NCBI RefSeq assembly: GCF_003046475.1
Contig: NZ_PZZZ01000001.1
Location: 496,001-560,000 of the forward strand
Direction of reading: 5' to 3'
Source: Mycoplana dimorpha
Lineage (GTDB): Bacteria > Pseudomonadota > Alphaproteobacteria > Rhizobiales > Rhizobiaceae
DNA: 64,000 nt
The notes beneath the pieces are model-generated. The model was not told the DNA's origin, did no database searches, and saw only the letters and a program-made list of their open reading frames with translations. A program made the position numbers and the translations under genes. Position 1 is the stretch's first letter, and each line of letters begins with the position of its first letter. Shown here one piece after another: positions 45,758 to 55,291 of this stretch.

Positions 45758-45973
45758 TCAATCCCGCCGCCTGGGCGCCTTCTCCATCCATTTGATGATC
45801 AGCATGGCCGGCAGGATCCAGAGCAGACCTGTGAAGAAGAAATACAGCATGTGCACCCACCAGGGCGAGGTCGCAAGCGTCAGCGAAGCGACCGTCGTGG
45901 CGACGAGCGCGTAAACCACGACCAGAATGATGATCAGGACGGTGCCGATCAGTTTTCGCAGGCGAGGGGGCAT
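45758..45973 (-). CDS. DUF2842 small membrane protein
   Basis: 71 residues from ATG 45973: a basic start MPPRLRKLIGTVL, two membrane helices (about 8-28 and 37-58) and a basic end KWMEKAPRRRD. Matches the DUF2842 pattern found across alphaproteobacteria. The N-terminus is probably cytoplasmic. Function unknown. It diverges from ctaA across 119 bases. Confidence 0.8.
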   Translation of the reverse strand: MPPRLRKLIGTVLIIILVVVYALVATTVASLTLATSPWWVHMLYFFFTGLLWILPAMLIIKWMEKAPRRRD

Positions 45974-46092
45974 CGGTGTCTCACTTTGTTGTACGGCCCG
46001 GCGCGAACGCCGCGACCCCATGCCGCAAAGGCTTTAGGCTTGTTTTGCATGGCGGGGTGATGCAAATCAACGCCGAAGAATGAGGAGCCGAC

Positions 46093-47196
46093 ATGACGAT
46101 CACCGCTGCTGCGACGGAACGACAGCTCTTGGACGACATGGACCGCATCGACCGCAACCGGCGGGCGGTGCGGCGCTGGCTCGGATTTGTGCTGCTGACG
46201 CTGTTCGTGCTCGTACTGGTCGGCGGCGCGACGCGGCTGACCGGCTCCGGGCTGTCGATCACGGAATGGAAGCCGATCCATGGCGTCATTCCGCCGCTCA
46301 ACGACGTCGAGTGGCAGGAGGAATTCGAGCTCTACAAGCGCATACCGCAGTTCTCGCAATTGAACAGCGACATGACGGTCGAGAGCTTCAAGTCGATCTT
46401 CTGGTGGGAGTGGGCACACCGGCTGCTCGCCCGCTCGGTCGGTCTCGTCTTCGCGCTGCCGCTTGTCTTCCTGTGGGCGACCGGACGGATCGAACGGCGG
46501 CTTCGCTGGCCGCTCGTCGGCGTGCTCGCGCTCGGCGGACTGCAGGGCTTTATCGGCTGGTGGATGGTCTCGTCCGGCCTTGCTGAAAGGGTTTCGGTGA
46601 GCCAGTACCGTCTCGCCACCCATCTCGTCATCGCCTTTCTGATTTTCGCATCCTGCGTCTGGATCATGCGCGGACTGTCGCCGCACGGCGACGACCCGGC
46701 TCCGACGCGGAATTCAAAGGCGATGGCGGCCGTCATTGCCGGCGTGGCGCTGTTCCAGATCTATCTCGGCGCGCTCGTCGCGGGACTGCATGCGGGGTGG
46801 AGCTACAATACCTGGCCGCTGATAGACGGCGCGATCGTGCCCGGCGGGCTGTGGGTCCACCAGCCCTGGTGGCTCAACCTGTTCGACAATCCGAAGACGG
46901 TCCAGTTCGTCCACCGCCTCGGCGCCTACGTGCTGCTGGCGCTGGTAATGGTGCACATGATCGTGTCTTTGCGGGCGGCGCCCGAGACCACCCATGCCCG
47001 CCGCTCCGTGCTGCTGTTCGGGCTCGTCTGCCTGCAGGCGTTGATCGGCATCGTGACGCTGGTGTGGCAGGTGCCGCTCAGTTGGGGGGTGGCGCACCAG
47101 GGCGGCGCCCTCGTCGTCTTCGGCTTCGCGGTCGCCCATTGGCGCGGCTTCTTCGGCGAATACCCGAAAGAGGCTCGTATCCAGGTGGCGGGCTGA
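46093..47196 (+). CDS. ctaA: Heme A synthase (COX15/CtaA)
   Basis: Oxidises heme O to heme A for cytochrome aa3 oxidase. 367 residues with eight helices in two four-helix bundles. Heme-liganding histidines: His109 in WWEWAHRLLARSVG, the YRLATHLVIAF helix, QFVHRLGAYVLLAL, and WGVAHQGGALVVF. TRLTGSGLSITEWKPIHG (48-65) is diagnostic of the alphaproteobacterial type. GAGGAG precedes ATG 46093. A terminator follows the gene, which is convergent with argC. Confidence 0.96.
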   Translation: MTITAAATERQLLDDMDRIDRNRRAVRRWLGFVLLTLFVLVLVGGATRLTGSGLSITEWKPIHGVIPPLNDVEWQEEFELYKRIPQFSQLNSDMTVESFKSIFWWEWAHRLLARSVGLVFALPLVFLWATGRIERRLRWPLVGVLALGGLQGFIGWWMVSSGLAERVSVSQYRLATHLVIAFLIFASCVWIMRGLSPHGDDPAPTRNSKAMAAVIAGVALFQIYLGALVAGLHAGWSYNTWPLIDGAIVPGGLWVHQPWWLNLFDNPKTVQFVHRLGAYVLLALVMVHMIVSLRAAPETTHARRSVLLFGLVCLQALIGIVTLVWQVPLSWGVAHQGGALVVFGFAVAHWRGFFGEYPKEARIQVAG

Positions 47197-47236
47197 GAGG
47201 CGAGCCGGCAGGCAACTGACCGGGCGAAACGAACAA

Positions 47237-47271
47237 GGCTCGGACCGTATCCGGACCGCGCCTGTTTTTTT
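47237..47271 (+). terminator. Rho-independent terminator of ctaA
   Basis: GGCTCGGACCG and CGGACCGCGCC pair at nine of eleven positions around TATC, followed after TG by seven T. It lies 40 bases beyond the ctaA stop, upstream of the end of argC. Confidence 0.8.
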
Positions 47272-47319
47272 CAACGTTACGGGGCTGCGCAGCAAGGTCT
47301 CCCGGGCAGCCGCCGCTGC

Positions 47320-48252
47320 TTAGCCCCGAAGCATCAGGTCCATGTTCTGCACCGCCGCGCCCGATGCGCCCTTGCCGAGATTATCGAGCAGCGCCACGAG
47401 ATTGACGTGCGGAGCACCGGCGGTTCCGAACACATACAACTTCATCCGGTCGGTATTTGCCAGTTCAACCGCATTGACGCGGGCGAGGTCGGCGCTTTCC
47501 TTCAGGCGGACCACCTCGACGATGTCCTGGCCGGCATAATGGTCGGCGAGGGCGGCATGGATCGAGCCGAGCGAGGCGTTGTCGTTGAGGTCCGCCAGGT
47601 AGAGCGGCACCTGGACGATCATGCCCTGCGCAAAATTCCCGACCGAGGGCGAGAAGAGGGGTGCGCGCGAAAGCAGGCCATGGACCTGCATCTCCGGCAC
47701 GTGCTTGTGCTTCAGCGGCAGGCCGTAGAGGAAGTGCGGCGCATCGATGTGGTCGGGATGGCTGGCATCCTCCATCTGCGCAATCAGCTGCTTGCCGCCG
47801 CCGGTATAGCCCGAGACCGCGTTAACGGTGACCGGGTAGTCCTCCGGCAGGATGCCGGCGGCACGCAACGGCCTGATCAGCCCGATCGCGCCGGTCGGGT
47901 AGCAGCCCGGATTGGCGACATAAAGGGATCCGGCGATCCGGTCGGACTGGCGTGCATCCATCTCGGCAAAGCCATAGGCCCAGTCCGGGTTGACGCGGTG
48001 GGCCGTCGAGGTGTCGATGATGCGCACCTTGTTGTTGCCCGCCACCATGGCGACGGCTTCCCTGGCGGCGTCGTCGGGCAGGCAGAGGATAGCGATGTCG
48101 GCGCTGTTGAGCAGGTCCTCGCGCATCGCATTGTTGCGGCGTTCGGCTTCCGGGATCGACAGGAGTTCGACATCGGTGCGGTCGGCCATGCGCGTGCGGA
48201 TCTGCAGGCCCGTCGTGCCGTGTTCGCCGTCGATGAAGATCTTCGCTTTCAT
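47320..48252 (-). CDS. argC: N-acetyl-gamma-glutamyl-phosphate reductase (short type)
   Basis: NADPH-dependent reduction in arginine synthesis. 310 residues, the shorter class common in Rhizobiales. N-terminal [17 protein letters not shown] (5-21) is the nucleotide loop; catalytic Cys117 lies in [12 protein letters not shown]. The later HHP-type region reads [11 protein letters not shown] (about 186-196), and VPLYLADL follows. Start ATG 48252. It lies 136 bases downstream of speB on the same strand, so the two may share a transcript. In related genomes argC follows rplM-rpsI more closely. Confidence 0.96.
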   Translation of the reverse strand: MKAKIFIDGEHGTTGLQIRTRMADRTDVELLSIPEAERRNNAMREDLLNSADIAILCLPDDAAREAVAMVAGNNKVRIIDTSTAHRVNPDWAYGFAEMDARQSDRIAGSLYVANPGCYPTGAIGLIRPLRAAGILPEDYPVTVNAVSGYTGGGKQLIAQMEDASHPDHIDAPHFLYGLPLKHKHVPEMQVHGLLSRAPLFSPSVGNFAQGMIVQVPLYLADLNDNASLGSIHAALADHYAGQDIVEVVRLKESADLARVNAVELANTDRMKLYVFGTAGAPHVNLVALLDNLGKGASGAAVQNMDLMLRG

Positions 48253-48388
48253 GGGAGTGCCTTTCCGCCGGGCTGCGCATGTTTGGTCCGGAACGGCGGG
48301 GACGCCGCGCAGGTGCAGGGCCGCAGTCCGTCTTCAGCGGAGGCTATAGCGCCTCCGCCTGTGGCTTTCAATGCAGGGACCGGCGCGC

Positions 48389-49342
48389 CTATCGCCGCTC
48401 CGCCAGCCACCCCGCACGCAGTGCGAGCATGTACATGGCGATGGTCGAACCCGCGATCGCCGTGATGTCGGCATGGTCATAGGCGGGCGCGACCTCGACG
48501 ACATCGGAGCCCTTGATGTGCAGCGGACCGAGCTTGCTCAGGACCGACAGGATTTTTGCGCTCGACGGGCCGCCGGAGACCGGCGTTCCGGTTCCCGGGG
48601 CGAATGCCGGGTCGAGGCAGTCGATGTCGAAGGTGAGGTAGCACGGCCGCTCGCCGACATGGCGCACGATCGTGTCGGCGATCTCGGAAGCCGTCATCTC
48701 CTCGACCTCGTAGCCGTAGACGATGCGGATGCCGCAATCCTCCGGCGCATGGGTGCGGATGCCGATCTGTATCGAGCTCTCCGGATCGATGATGCCGTCC
48801 TTGACGGCGCGGGCGACGAAGGAGCCGTGGTCAATCCGTCCCTTTTCGTCGGTCCAGGTGTCCTGGTGCGCGTCGAACTGCACCAGCGACAGCGGCCCGT
48901 GAACTGCCGCATGCGCCTTGAGGATCGGCCAGGTGACGAAGTGGTCGCCGCCGAGCGTGAGCATGTAGGCGCCCGATTTGAGGATCTTCGTTGCCTCGCG
49001 CTCGATCGTGGCCGGCGTCTTCTGGTGGTTGCCGTAGTCGAGCAGGCAGTCGCCATAGTCGATCACCGCCATGTTCTCGAACAGGTCCTGCTGAAACGGA
49101 TACTGCGGATCGTTGTCCATGATCGCCGACGCCCGGCGGATCGCCTGCGGTCCGAAGCGTGCGCCGGGCCGGTTGGAGGTGGCGGCGTCGAAGGGAATGC
49201 CCCAGACGACGGCGTCGAGGTCCTTCAGGTTCTTGCTGAAGCGGCGTCGCATGAACGAGAGCACGCCGGCATGTGTCGGGTCCGAAGCGGCGCTCTTCAG
49301 CGCCTTTGCAGTGATTGCATGGTCGATGGTCTTGTTGGCCAA
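48389..49342 (-). CDS. speB: Agmatinase/ureohydrolase family
   Basis: Mn-dependent hydrolase releasing urea from agmatine or a related guanidine compound. 317 residues. The metal motifs are LGGDHFVTW, FDAHQDTW and FDIDCLDPAFAPGTGTPVSGG (His, DAHxD and DxD sets complete). The TTG start at 49342 lies five bases after a perfect AGGAGG; ATG at 49396 lacks that support. Substrate class (agmatine, guanidinobutyrate or proclavaminate-type) is not decided by the motifs, so the symbol is the family default. Confidence 0.88.
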   Translation of the reverse strand: MANKTIDHAITAKALKSAASDPTHAGVLSFMRRRFSKNLKDLDAVVWGIPFDAATSNRPGARFGPQAIRRASAIMDNDPQYPFQQDLFENMAVIDYGDCLLDYGNHQKTPATIEREATKILKSGAYMLTLGGDHFVTWPILKAHAAVHGPLSLVQFDAHQDTWTDEKGRIDHGSFVARAVKDGIIDPESSIQIGIRTHAPEDCGIRIVYGYEVEEMTASEIADTIVRHVGERPCYLTFDIDCLDPAFAPGTGTPVSGGPSSAKILSVLSKLGPLHIKGSDVVEVAPAYDHADITAIAGSTIAMYMLALRAGWLAERR

Positions 49343-49609
49343 TTTGTCCTCCTGAAAATCGCCGGTGACGGTGGACAATCGGCGGATGGAAGGCAAGGGG
49401 GAGTGGCGGATTTCAAGCGAGAAGCGGAACGGCCATCGGACTGCTCAAGACACCTGCAGGCGATCCCACTAGAGCCAGCCACATCAGATTTCGAACATTT
49501 CTGTGGGCCGGCCCCAAGGTTGTCTGCTTTCGTTCTTATCTGCACTTCGTGGCCGTGGGGACCGTGATAGGTTCCCCGCGCTTCGCATTGCATCATCACT
49601 GGAATACAA

Positions 49610-51592
49610 ATGCATTATCGCAGGGAAATCGACGGGCTGCGGGCGGTCGCGGTCGCATCCGTCATTCTGTTTCATGCCGGCATCAGCTCATGGAGCGGCG
49701 GTTTCGTCGGCGTCGACATCTTCTTCGTCCTGAGCGGCTACCTGATAACCTCGCTTATCCTGAAGGATTTGCAGGAGGACGCCTTCTCCCTTGCGAGGTT
49801 CTATGAGCGCAGAGCGCGGCGAATCCTGCCGGCTCTGTTCCTGGTGATGTTCTGCTGTCTGCCATTCGCCTGGCTCCGGATGAACCCGGAAGACTTCGAG
49901 ATTTTTTCGAAGAGCCTGATCACGGCGGCGTTCTCCGGCTCGAACTTCTATTTCTGGCGCAAGGCCGACTATTTCGCTCCGGACGCCGAAACGTCGCCGC
50001 TGCTGCACACCTGGAGCCTTGGGGTCGAGGAGCAGTTCTACCTGCTCTTTCCCTTGCTCCTCCTTTTCCTGTGGCGGAGGCGGCGTTCGTGGATGGCCGT
50101 TGCCGTGGCGGTTTTGGCCGTGGCCAGTCTGGCACTGTCGCAGTGGGCTTCTTCCCATGCGCCGGCGATGAATTTCTACCTGTTGCCGACGCGTACCTGG
50201 GAACTGCTGGCCGGTGCGCTCGTGGCGTTCAGGCAGTTCCACGGGCGGGCGGCGCCGCGGGCCGCGGACGACGTGCTCGCTGCGGCGGGATTGTCGCTGA
50301 TCGTCTTTTCGATCTTCTATTTCGACGAGGGCACGCCGTTCCCCTCCGTCTACGCTCTGGTTCCGATCATCGGCACGGTGCTCGTCCTGCACTATGCACG
50401 GAGCGGTGGCTGGACCGCGCGGCTGCTATCCTTGCCGCTCCTGGTTGGTCTCGGCCAGATCAGCTACAGCGCCTATCTCTGGCACCAGCCGGTGTTTGCC
50501 TTCTTGCGTCTTTCCAGTCCGGCCTTACCGTCGAGTGGTGCAATTTTCGGCGCTTGCGGCCTGACGCTGGTGTTGGCCTATCTATCCTGGCGCCTGGTTG
50601 AACAGCCCTTCCGCAAGAACCGGGTTCGGCTTGTCGTGTCCCCCCGGCGCCTGTCCGGCGCCGTCGCGGCAGGCATTCTGGCATTCAGTGCGTTCGCCAT
50701 GGCCGGGGTCTATACGGACGGCCTGCCGTGGCGCCTGCCGCGGTACATCCAGGAGTTCGCGGCTGATACCACCTGGAGCAGGAAGTGCCTGCACCAGCTC
50801 GGCACCGATTGGCAATTCCCCGAACGCGACTGCATCTACAATGCCGGCAAGCCGCAGAAATTCGCGATCTGGGGCGACTCCGTGTCCTCGTCCATCACGC
50901 CGGTACTGGCGCAGCGTCTGGCTGGAAACGGGATCGAGCTGCACCAACTGACCCACGGCTTTTGTGCGCCGATACCAGGCGTCAGCTCCGACGGAACAGA
51001 GGGCGCGCGGGAATGTGGAAAGTTCAACAGGGATGCCTATCGTTACATCATCGACCAGCGTATCGACACCGTCGTGCTGTTCGCCTCTTGGGCGGCATTC
51101 TTTGGCCAGGACCGCTTTCTTGTAGAAGGCACCGGTGCTATCGGTACCGCCTCAGTCGAGGAAAAATTCCACGCCACGCTTCGCGACCTGCGTCGGGCCG
51201 GGCTCAAGGTCATCCTCGTCTACCCGCATCCTTCACTGCCCGTCAGTGTCAAGTCCACGGCAATCGCGATGATGTTGCGCGGCGACGAGAAGCCCGACGT
51301 CGAACAGGCCTACGAGGAATTCAGGGATCGCACCGCGAATTCCTATGCGTTGCTGGACAGGGCAGCGGCGGGCCCGGGGCATGGCACTCTGGCGCGCATC
51401 TATCCTGAACGCGCATTCTGCAACAGCTTTGAGCCCGGCAAGTGCTTGATGATGGATGATGGTACGCCGTTCATCGCAGATCGCCTCCACTTCACCAATC
51501 ATGGCGCCCGCCTTGTCGTCGACGAAATCATGCGTGCCGTGGAGGCGATGCGTGCCGACCACGCCACGGGGCGGACGGACCAAGAATCGTAA
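49610..51592 (+). CDS. Membrane acyltransferase with C-terminal SGNH domain (OafA/YrhL family)
   Basis: 660 residues. The N-terminal acyltransferase-3 domain starts YRREIDGLRAVAVASVILFH and has about ten helices and SLGVEEQFYLLFP. A linker helix leads to a periplasmic SGNH domain (about 410 onward) with GDS at 422-424 (Ser424) and the DxxH pair Asp624/His627. Such fusions O-acetylate polysaccharides or peptidoglycan: the membrane part brings the acyl group across and the SGNH part transfers it. It lies in the plus direction between speB and rpsI, both on the minus strand, which suggests an insertion into a conserved block. Target unknown; the polysaccharide of the locus at 36-44 kb is one candidate. 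Confidence 0.9.
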   Translation: MHYRREIDGLRAVAVASVILFHAGISSWSGGFVGVDIFFVLSGYLITSLILKDLQEDAFSLARFYERRARRILPALFLVMFCCLPFAWLRMNPEDFEIFSKSLITAAFSGSNFYFWRKADYFAPDAETSPLLHTWSLGVEEQFYLLFPLLLLFLWRRRRSWMAVAVAVLAVASLALSQWASSHAPAMNFYLLPTRTWELLAGALVAFRQFHGRAAPRAADDVLAAAGLSLIVFSIFYFDEGTPFPSVYALVPIIGTVLVLHYARSGGWTARLLSLPLLVGLGQISYSAYLWHQPVFAFLRLSSPALPSSGAIFGACGLTLVLAYLSWRLVEQPFRKNRVRLVVSPRRLSGAVAAGILAFSAFAMAGVYTDGLPWRLPRYIQEFAADTTWSRKCLHQLGTDWQFPERDCIYNAGKPQKFAIWGDSVSSSITPVLAQRLAGNGIELHQLTHGFCAPIPGVSSDGTEGARECGKFNRDAYRYIIDQRIDTVVLFASWAAFFGQDRFLVEGTGAIGTASVEEKFHATLRDLRRAGLKVILVYPHPSLPVSVKSTAIAMMLRGDEKPDVEQAYEEFRDRTANSYALLDRAAAGPGHGTLARIYPERAFCNSFEPGKCLMMDDGTPFIADRLHFTNHGARLVVDEIMRAVEAMRADHATGRTDQES

Positions 51593-51710
51593 TACTCGAC
51601 GGGCGATCTGCGTTAGTTCGTCTGACCCAGTGAGCCTGCCGCTCGCGCTTCTGGCCACCGTGTGGTCAGGTCGGCGTGCGATCCGGCCGGCGAGCCCGAC
51701 GTAACGCCAA

Positions 51711-51737
51711 AAGAAAAGGCGGGGCCGAAGCCCCGCC
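51711..51737 (-). terminator. Rho-independent terminator of rplM-rpsI
   Basis: Stem GGCGGGGC/GCCCCGCC (51718-51725 with 51730-51737), loop CGAA on the plus strand. On the minus strand it is followed by TTTTCTT. It lies 27 bases after the rpsI stop. Confidence 0.92.
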
Positions 51738-51764
51738 TTCCAGACGCATGATCCGAAGAAGCGC

Positions 51765-52238
51765 TTAGCGCTTCGAGAACTGGAACGAACGGCGAGCCTT
51801 GGCCCGGCCGTACTTCTTGCGCTCGACGACGCGGCTGTCGCGGGTCAGGAAGCCGCCCTTCTTCAGAACCGAGCGCAGGCCCGGCTCGAAGTAGGTCAGC
51901 GCCTTGGAGATGCCGTGACGAACGGCACCGGCCTGGCCGGAAAGGCCGCCGCCGGCAACCGTGGCGTCGATGTCGAACTGGCCGTCGCGGGCCGCCGCGA
52001 CGATCGGCTGCTGCAGGATCATCTGCAGAACCGGACGGGCGAAGTAGTTCGAGAAGTCCTTGCCGTTGATGGTGATCTTGCCGGAGCCCGGCTTGACCCA
52101 TACGCGGGCAACGGCGTCCTTGCGCTTGCCGGTCGCGTAGGAGCGGCCCTGGGCGTCAACCTTCTTGACGTGAACCGGGGCTGCGGCCGGAGCGGCCGCG
52201 ACCGTGCCGAGATCCTTCAGGGAAGACAGGTCAGCCAT
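51765..52238 (-). CDS. rpsI: 30S ribosomal protein S9
   Basis: 157 residues; an N-terminal extension (about 1-35, Ala-rich) precedes the S9 core, as in other alphaproteobacteria. The core starts [20 protein letters not shown] and ends in the universal [11 protein letters not shown], whose C-terminal Lys-Arg reaches the ribosomal P site. ATG 52238 lies two bases after the rplM stop; the pair is cotranscribed from the rplM promoter. Confidence 0.98.
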   Translation of the reverse strand: MADLSSLKDLGTVAAAPAAAPVHVKKVDAQGRSYATGKRKDAVARVWVKPGSGKITINGKDFSNYFARPVLQMILQQPIVAAARDGQFDIDATVAGGGLSGQAGAVRHGISKALTYFEPGLRSVLKKGGFLTRDSRVVERKKYGRAKARRSFQFSKR

Positions 52239-52240
52239 TA

Positions 52241-52705
52241 TCAGGCGCTCCTTACGTTCTTGCTGTTCAGCTTGGCGACGTCGAGGACGGTCGGCTGCTG
52301 TGCTTCATGCGGATGGTTCGGGCCGGCGTAGACGCGCAGGTTCTTCATCTGGCGACGGCCGAGCGGGCCACGCGGAACCATGCGCTCGACGGCCTTCTCG
52401 AGAACGCGCTCCGGGAAGCGGCCTTCGATGATCTGGCGAGCGGTGCGCTCCTTGATGCCACCCGGATAGCCGGTGTGCCAGTAGTACTTCTTGTCGGAGT
52501 ACTTCTTGCCGGTCAGGGCGACCTTGTCGGCGTTGATCACGATGACGTTGTCGCCGTCGTCGACGTGGGGCGTGTAGGTGGCCTTATGCTTGCCGCGCAG
52601 GTGGTTTGCGATGATGGAAGCGAGACGACCGACAACGAGGCCTTCGGCATCGATGAGGATCCACTTCTTTTCCACCTCGGCGGGCTTCTGTACGAAGGTT
52701 GCCAT
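52241..52705 (-). CDS. rplM: 50S ribosomal protein L13
   Basis: 154 residues with the L13 features [55 protein letters not shown] and [20 protein letters not shown]. First gene of the rplM-rpsI operon, starting at ATG 52705. The leader from the promoter is about 115 bases long and can fold. L13 and S9 assemble early; E. coli L13 represses its own operon, but whether this leader does so is unknown. Confidence 0.98.
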   Translation of the reverse strand: MATFVQKPAEVEKKWILIDAEGLVVGRLASIIANHLRGKHKATYTPHVDDGDNVIVINADKVALTGKKYSDKKYYWHTGYPGGIKERTARQIIEGRFPERVLEKAVERMVPRGPLGRRQMKNLRVYAGPNHPHEAQQPTVLDVAKLNSKNVRSA

Positions 52706-52828
52706 GGTAAAGCTCTTTTCATCTTGACCCGAGGCGGCAGGCGCCCGGGCGTTTCTTGTTGCTTGGTTTGGCGGGCCTGAAACACGCCAAAAACGAAAGC
52801 GGCCCGAGGGGACCGCGATCTGTGACGG

Positions 52829-52857
52829 CTTATAAGCGGGGCATGGTTGGCCGTCAA
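52829..52857 (-). promoter_or_regulatory. Sigma-70 promoter of rplM-rpsI
   Basis: On the minus strand TTGACG (52857-52852), 17-base spacer, TATAAG (52834-52829): close to consensus and the strongest promoter seen in the window. The predicted leader of about 115 bases contains the hairpin TTTGGCG/CGCCAAA (near 52769-52791) upstream of the start codon. Confidence 0.75.
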
Positions 52858-52934
52858 GCAAGATTGCGCCGAGCTTCTTTTAAAAAAGCGTGTAAAATCA
52901 AACCGTTAGAGAAGCGGTGTCATAATACCACAAA

Positions 52935-53372
52935 TCAGCACGGCGGAATCGAGTAGGTTGCGGTGGCATGGGCGACCATTTCGTCCTCCGGTCCTGCCCA
53001 GATTGCGGCCTCGATCACAGCGAGTCGTTTGCCGAGTTTCAGGAGGCGGCAGGTGCAGGAGAGGGCGCCGGGCTCGGGTTTCCGCAGGAAATTGATGTTC
53101 AGATTGGTGGTGACAGCGAGTGCGACCGGGCCGATGTGGGCCAGCACCGCGCAATAGGCCGTGACATCGGCGAGCGCGAACATCGTCGGTCCGGAAACGG
53201 TGCCGCCCGGGCGCAGATGCCTGGCCGACGGGGCCAGCCGCATCGTGACGGTCCCCGGTTCGACCGCCGTCACCTCGAAGAGCTTGCCGTCCGTATGGAT
53301 CTCGGGAAAGTCGGTTTCGAGAAAACGGTTGAGTTCGGCAACCGTCATGACCGGGCTGAGTTTGCTTTCCAT
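52935..53372 (-). CDS. PaaI-family thioesterase (hotdog fold)
   Basis: 145 residues from ATG 53372; an in-frame ATG at 53384 has no room for a ribosome site. The hotdog core reads GGTVSGPTMFALADVTAYCA (about 67-86), followed by TTNLNINFLRKPEPGAL, the beta strands lining the active site. It hydrolyses an acyl-CoA, probably aromatic or short-chain. It diverges from the enoyl-CoA hydratase gene 164 bases away, so both may serve one acyl-CoA pathway; that is inference. Confidence 0.85.
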   Translation of the reverse strand: MESKLSPVMTVAELNRFLETDFPEIHTDGKLFEVTAVEPGTVTMRLAPSARHLRPGGTVSGPTMFALADVTAYCAVLAHIGPVALAVTTNLNINFLRKPEPGALSCTCRLLKLGKRLAVIEAAIWAGPEDEMVAHATATYSIPPC

Positions 53373-53536
53373 GGTAACGTCCATTCCTTTCAAGTCGCAC
53401 ATTCTTATGGGGGAATGTCGCCGGGCTCAATTGCCGGAAGTCTTTGCGCCCCGGCCGCAACTGCGTGCACTTGAAAGACGGCCATTGCGCGCGTACCACG
53501 AGACCGAGAGAGGGACGACAAGAGGAGATTGCCGCC

Positions 53537-54358
53537 ATGGCTGACGTGGTTCACTTGCGCAAGGAGGATGCGGCCGGACTGGTGCTGAAGGAAAGAGCCG
53601 ATGCGGTTCTTCGGCTGACCCTCAGAAATCCGCCGGCCAACGTGCTGTCGATCGCGCTGATGGAGGCGCTTGCCAGCGCGCTGGACGAGGCAGCGGCAGA
53701 CAACTCCGTCCACGTCGTCGTCCTGGCGTCGACCGGCAACCTTTTCTCCGCCGGCCACGACCTGAAGGAAATGACGGCGCATCGCAGCGACGCCGACGGC
53801 GGGCGCGCCTTCTTCGAAAAGACCATGCGCCTGTGCGCCGACCTGATGCTGAAGATCGCCAGCCTGCCGAAACCGGTGATCGCCGAGATCGACGGTCTTG
53901 CGACTGCCGCCGGCTGCCAGTTGGTTGCCACTGCCGATCTCGCCATCTGCACCGACACCTCGACCTTTTGCACGCCGGGCGTCAACATCGGCCTATTCTG
54001 CTCGACGCCGATGGTGGCGGTGACGCGCGCGGCGCATCCGAAGCAGGCGATGGAGATGCTCCTCACCGGAGAGACGATCGACGCCTCGACCGCGAAGGAT
54101 TTTGGCCTCGTCAATCGGATCGTCCCGAAACAGTACCTGCGCCAGGTCGTCGACAAGTATGCCTCGGTGATCGCATCCAAGTCGCCGGAGGCAATCCGGA
54201 TCGGCAAGGCCGCCTATCGCGCCCAGGCCGGCCTGCCGCTCCCGGAAGCCTACGACAAGGCGGTCGCGACGATGGTGGAAAACATGCTGCGCGATGACGC
54301 GAAGGAGGGGATCGGCGCCTTCCTCGGCAAGCGGATGCCGGAGTGGAAGGCCGATTAG
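53537..54358 (+). CDS. Enoyl-CoA hydratase/isomerase family protein
   Basis: 273-residue crotonase-fold enzyme. The oxyanion-hole motifs are TGNLFSAGHDLKEM (about 68-81) and the IDGLATAAGCQLVATADLAI segment (about 119-138), where usual enzymes have Glu; here CQLVAT and DTSTFCTPGVNIGLFCSTPM suggest a divergent catalytic site. Start ATG 53537 behind AGAGGAGA. Substrate not clear; the family includes hydratases, isomerases and decarboxylases. No beta-oxidation operon surrounds it. Confidence 0.85.
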   Translation: MADVVHLRKEDAAGLVLKERADAVLRLTLRNPPANVLSIALMEALASALDEAAADNSVHVVVLASTGNLFSAGHDLKEMTAHRSDADGGRAFFEKTMRLCADLMLKIASLPKPVIAEIDGLATAAGCQLVATADLAICTDTSTFCTPGVNIGLFCSTPMVAVTRAAHPKQAMEMLLTGETIDASTAKDFGLVNRIVPKQYLRQVVDKYASVIASKSPEAIRIGKAAYRAQAGLPLPEAYDKAVATMVENMLRDDAKEGIGAFLGKRMPEWKAD

Positions 54359-54551
54359 GTCACCCGTAATAGCCGGGCCGTACGGGGTGACCGCATCGTC
54401 GACCGACGCCACGGTCCGTCCGCGCGCGGATTGGCGGGAGGCATGATGCTCTGATTGCCGCCAGATCTTCTTGCGCATGACCAGTGCAGACCTGCATTCG
54501 CAACGGGCCAGGCTCGGGCAACGACACTTGCGCCGTCAGTCAGAAATGGGC

Positions 54552-55130
54552 CTACTTGCGGCCGACTGCCATCTCTTGCCTCACGGCTGGATCACTGTCG
54601 AGAAACTCCGGTTCGACCGTTGCACCCACGGCATCGAAGTAGCGGCTCATGAAGCTGCGGAAAGATGCAGCTAACGCGATATCGGCAATGTTGACGTCGG
54701 TTAAGCCTGCGTGTCGCAGCCGCTCTATGTCTGCCACAGTTATCTGCGATGCGTTGCGGCTGATCTTCTCCGCGTAGGCAAGCATCTCAACCTGCTGATC
54801 ATCCAGCCCCGCGTTCCGGTAATCCCTTCTAACTGCAAGTGCCTGGTCGCGGCCAAGCATCTCGGAAAGGCTGCGGAAGTAAACATGGCAGCAATAGCTG
54901 GAAGGAACATGCTGGGCCGCGACAAAAGTAATGAGTCGAAAGTTCAGCAAGCCGAGCGAAAAACCGTCGCGGATCTGATGAAGCAGTTTCTCGACCGGAA
55001 CGATGATGTCGGGGCGCGCGGACCAGCATTGCGTAGCCTCCATCACGCGTCCCGTCGCCTTCTTCTCGGCATCGTAAAGCGCTGCTATTTCTCCAGTTGC
55101 CTCTTCGGGCTCGATGGACTTGATGAACAT
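54552..55130 (-). CDS. AhpD-like/carboxymuconolactone decarboxylase family protein
   Basis: 192 residues, all-helical. The conserved centre is FVAAQHVPSSYCCHVYFRSL (about 69-88) with C-C-H in place of the AhpD CxxC-H arrangement, as in the peroxidase-related subgroup. Sequence around it (VAVRRDYRNAGLDDQQVEML) fits the family. Base use is less GC-biased than neighbours, hinting at more recent arrival. A role in peroxide or alkylhydroperoxidase chemistry is the family default, unproven here. Start ATG 55130. Confidence 0.75.
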   Translation of the reverse strand: MFIKSIEPEEATGEIAALYDAEKKATGRVMEATQCWSARPDIIVPVEKLLHQIRDGFSLGLLNFRLITFVAAQHVPSSYCCHVYFRSLSEMLGRDQALAVRRDYRNAGLDDQQVEMLAYAEKISRNASQITVADIERLRHAGLTDVNIADIALAASFRSFMSRYFDAVGATVEPEFLDSDPAVRQEMAVGRK

Positions 55131-55291
55131 AGCGGTCTCCCCTCCGGCGAGGCTCCACCATAGTAGAGATCAGGATGAAGCCTCAAGAGCGGCCGCTGTG
55201 ACACGGTCCGGCGGTCAGGGGTGGAGCGGAGGGCGTTGCCGCCCGGTCGTCGTCTGTGGATTCCAGAGGCGAGATCCGGTCGTCCAACTCT

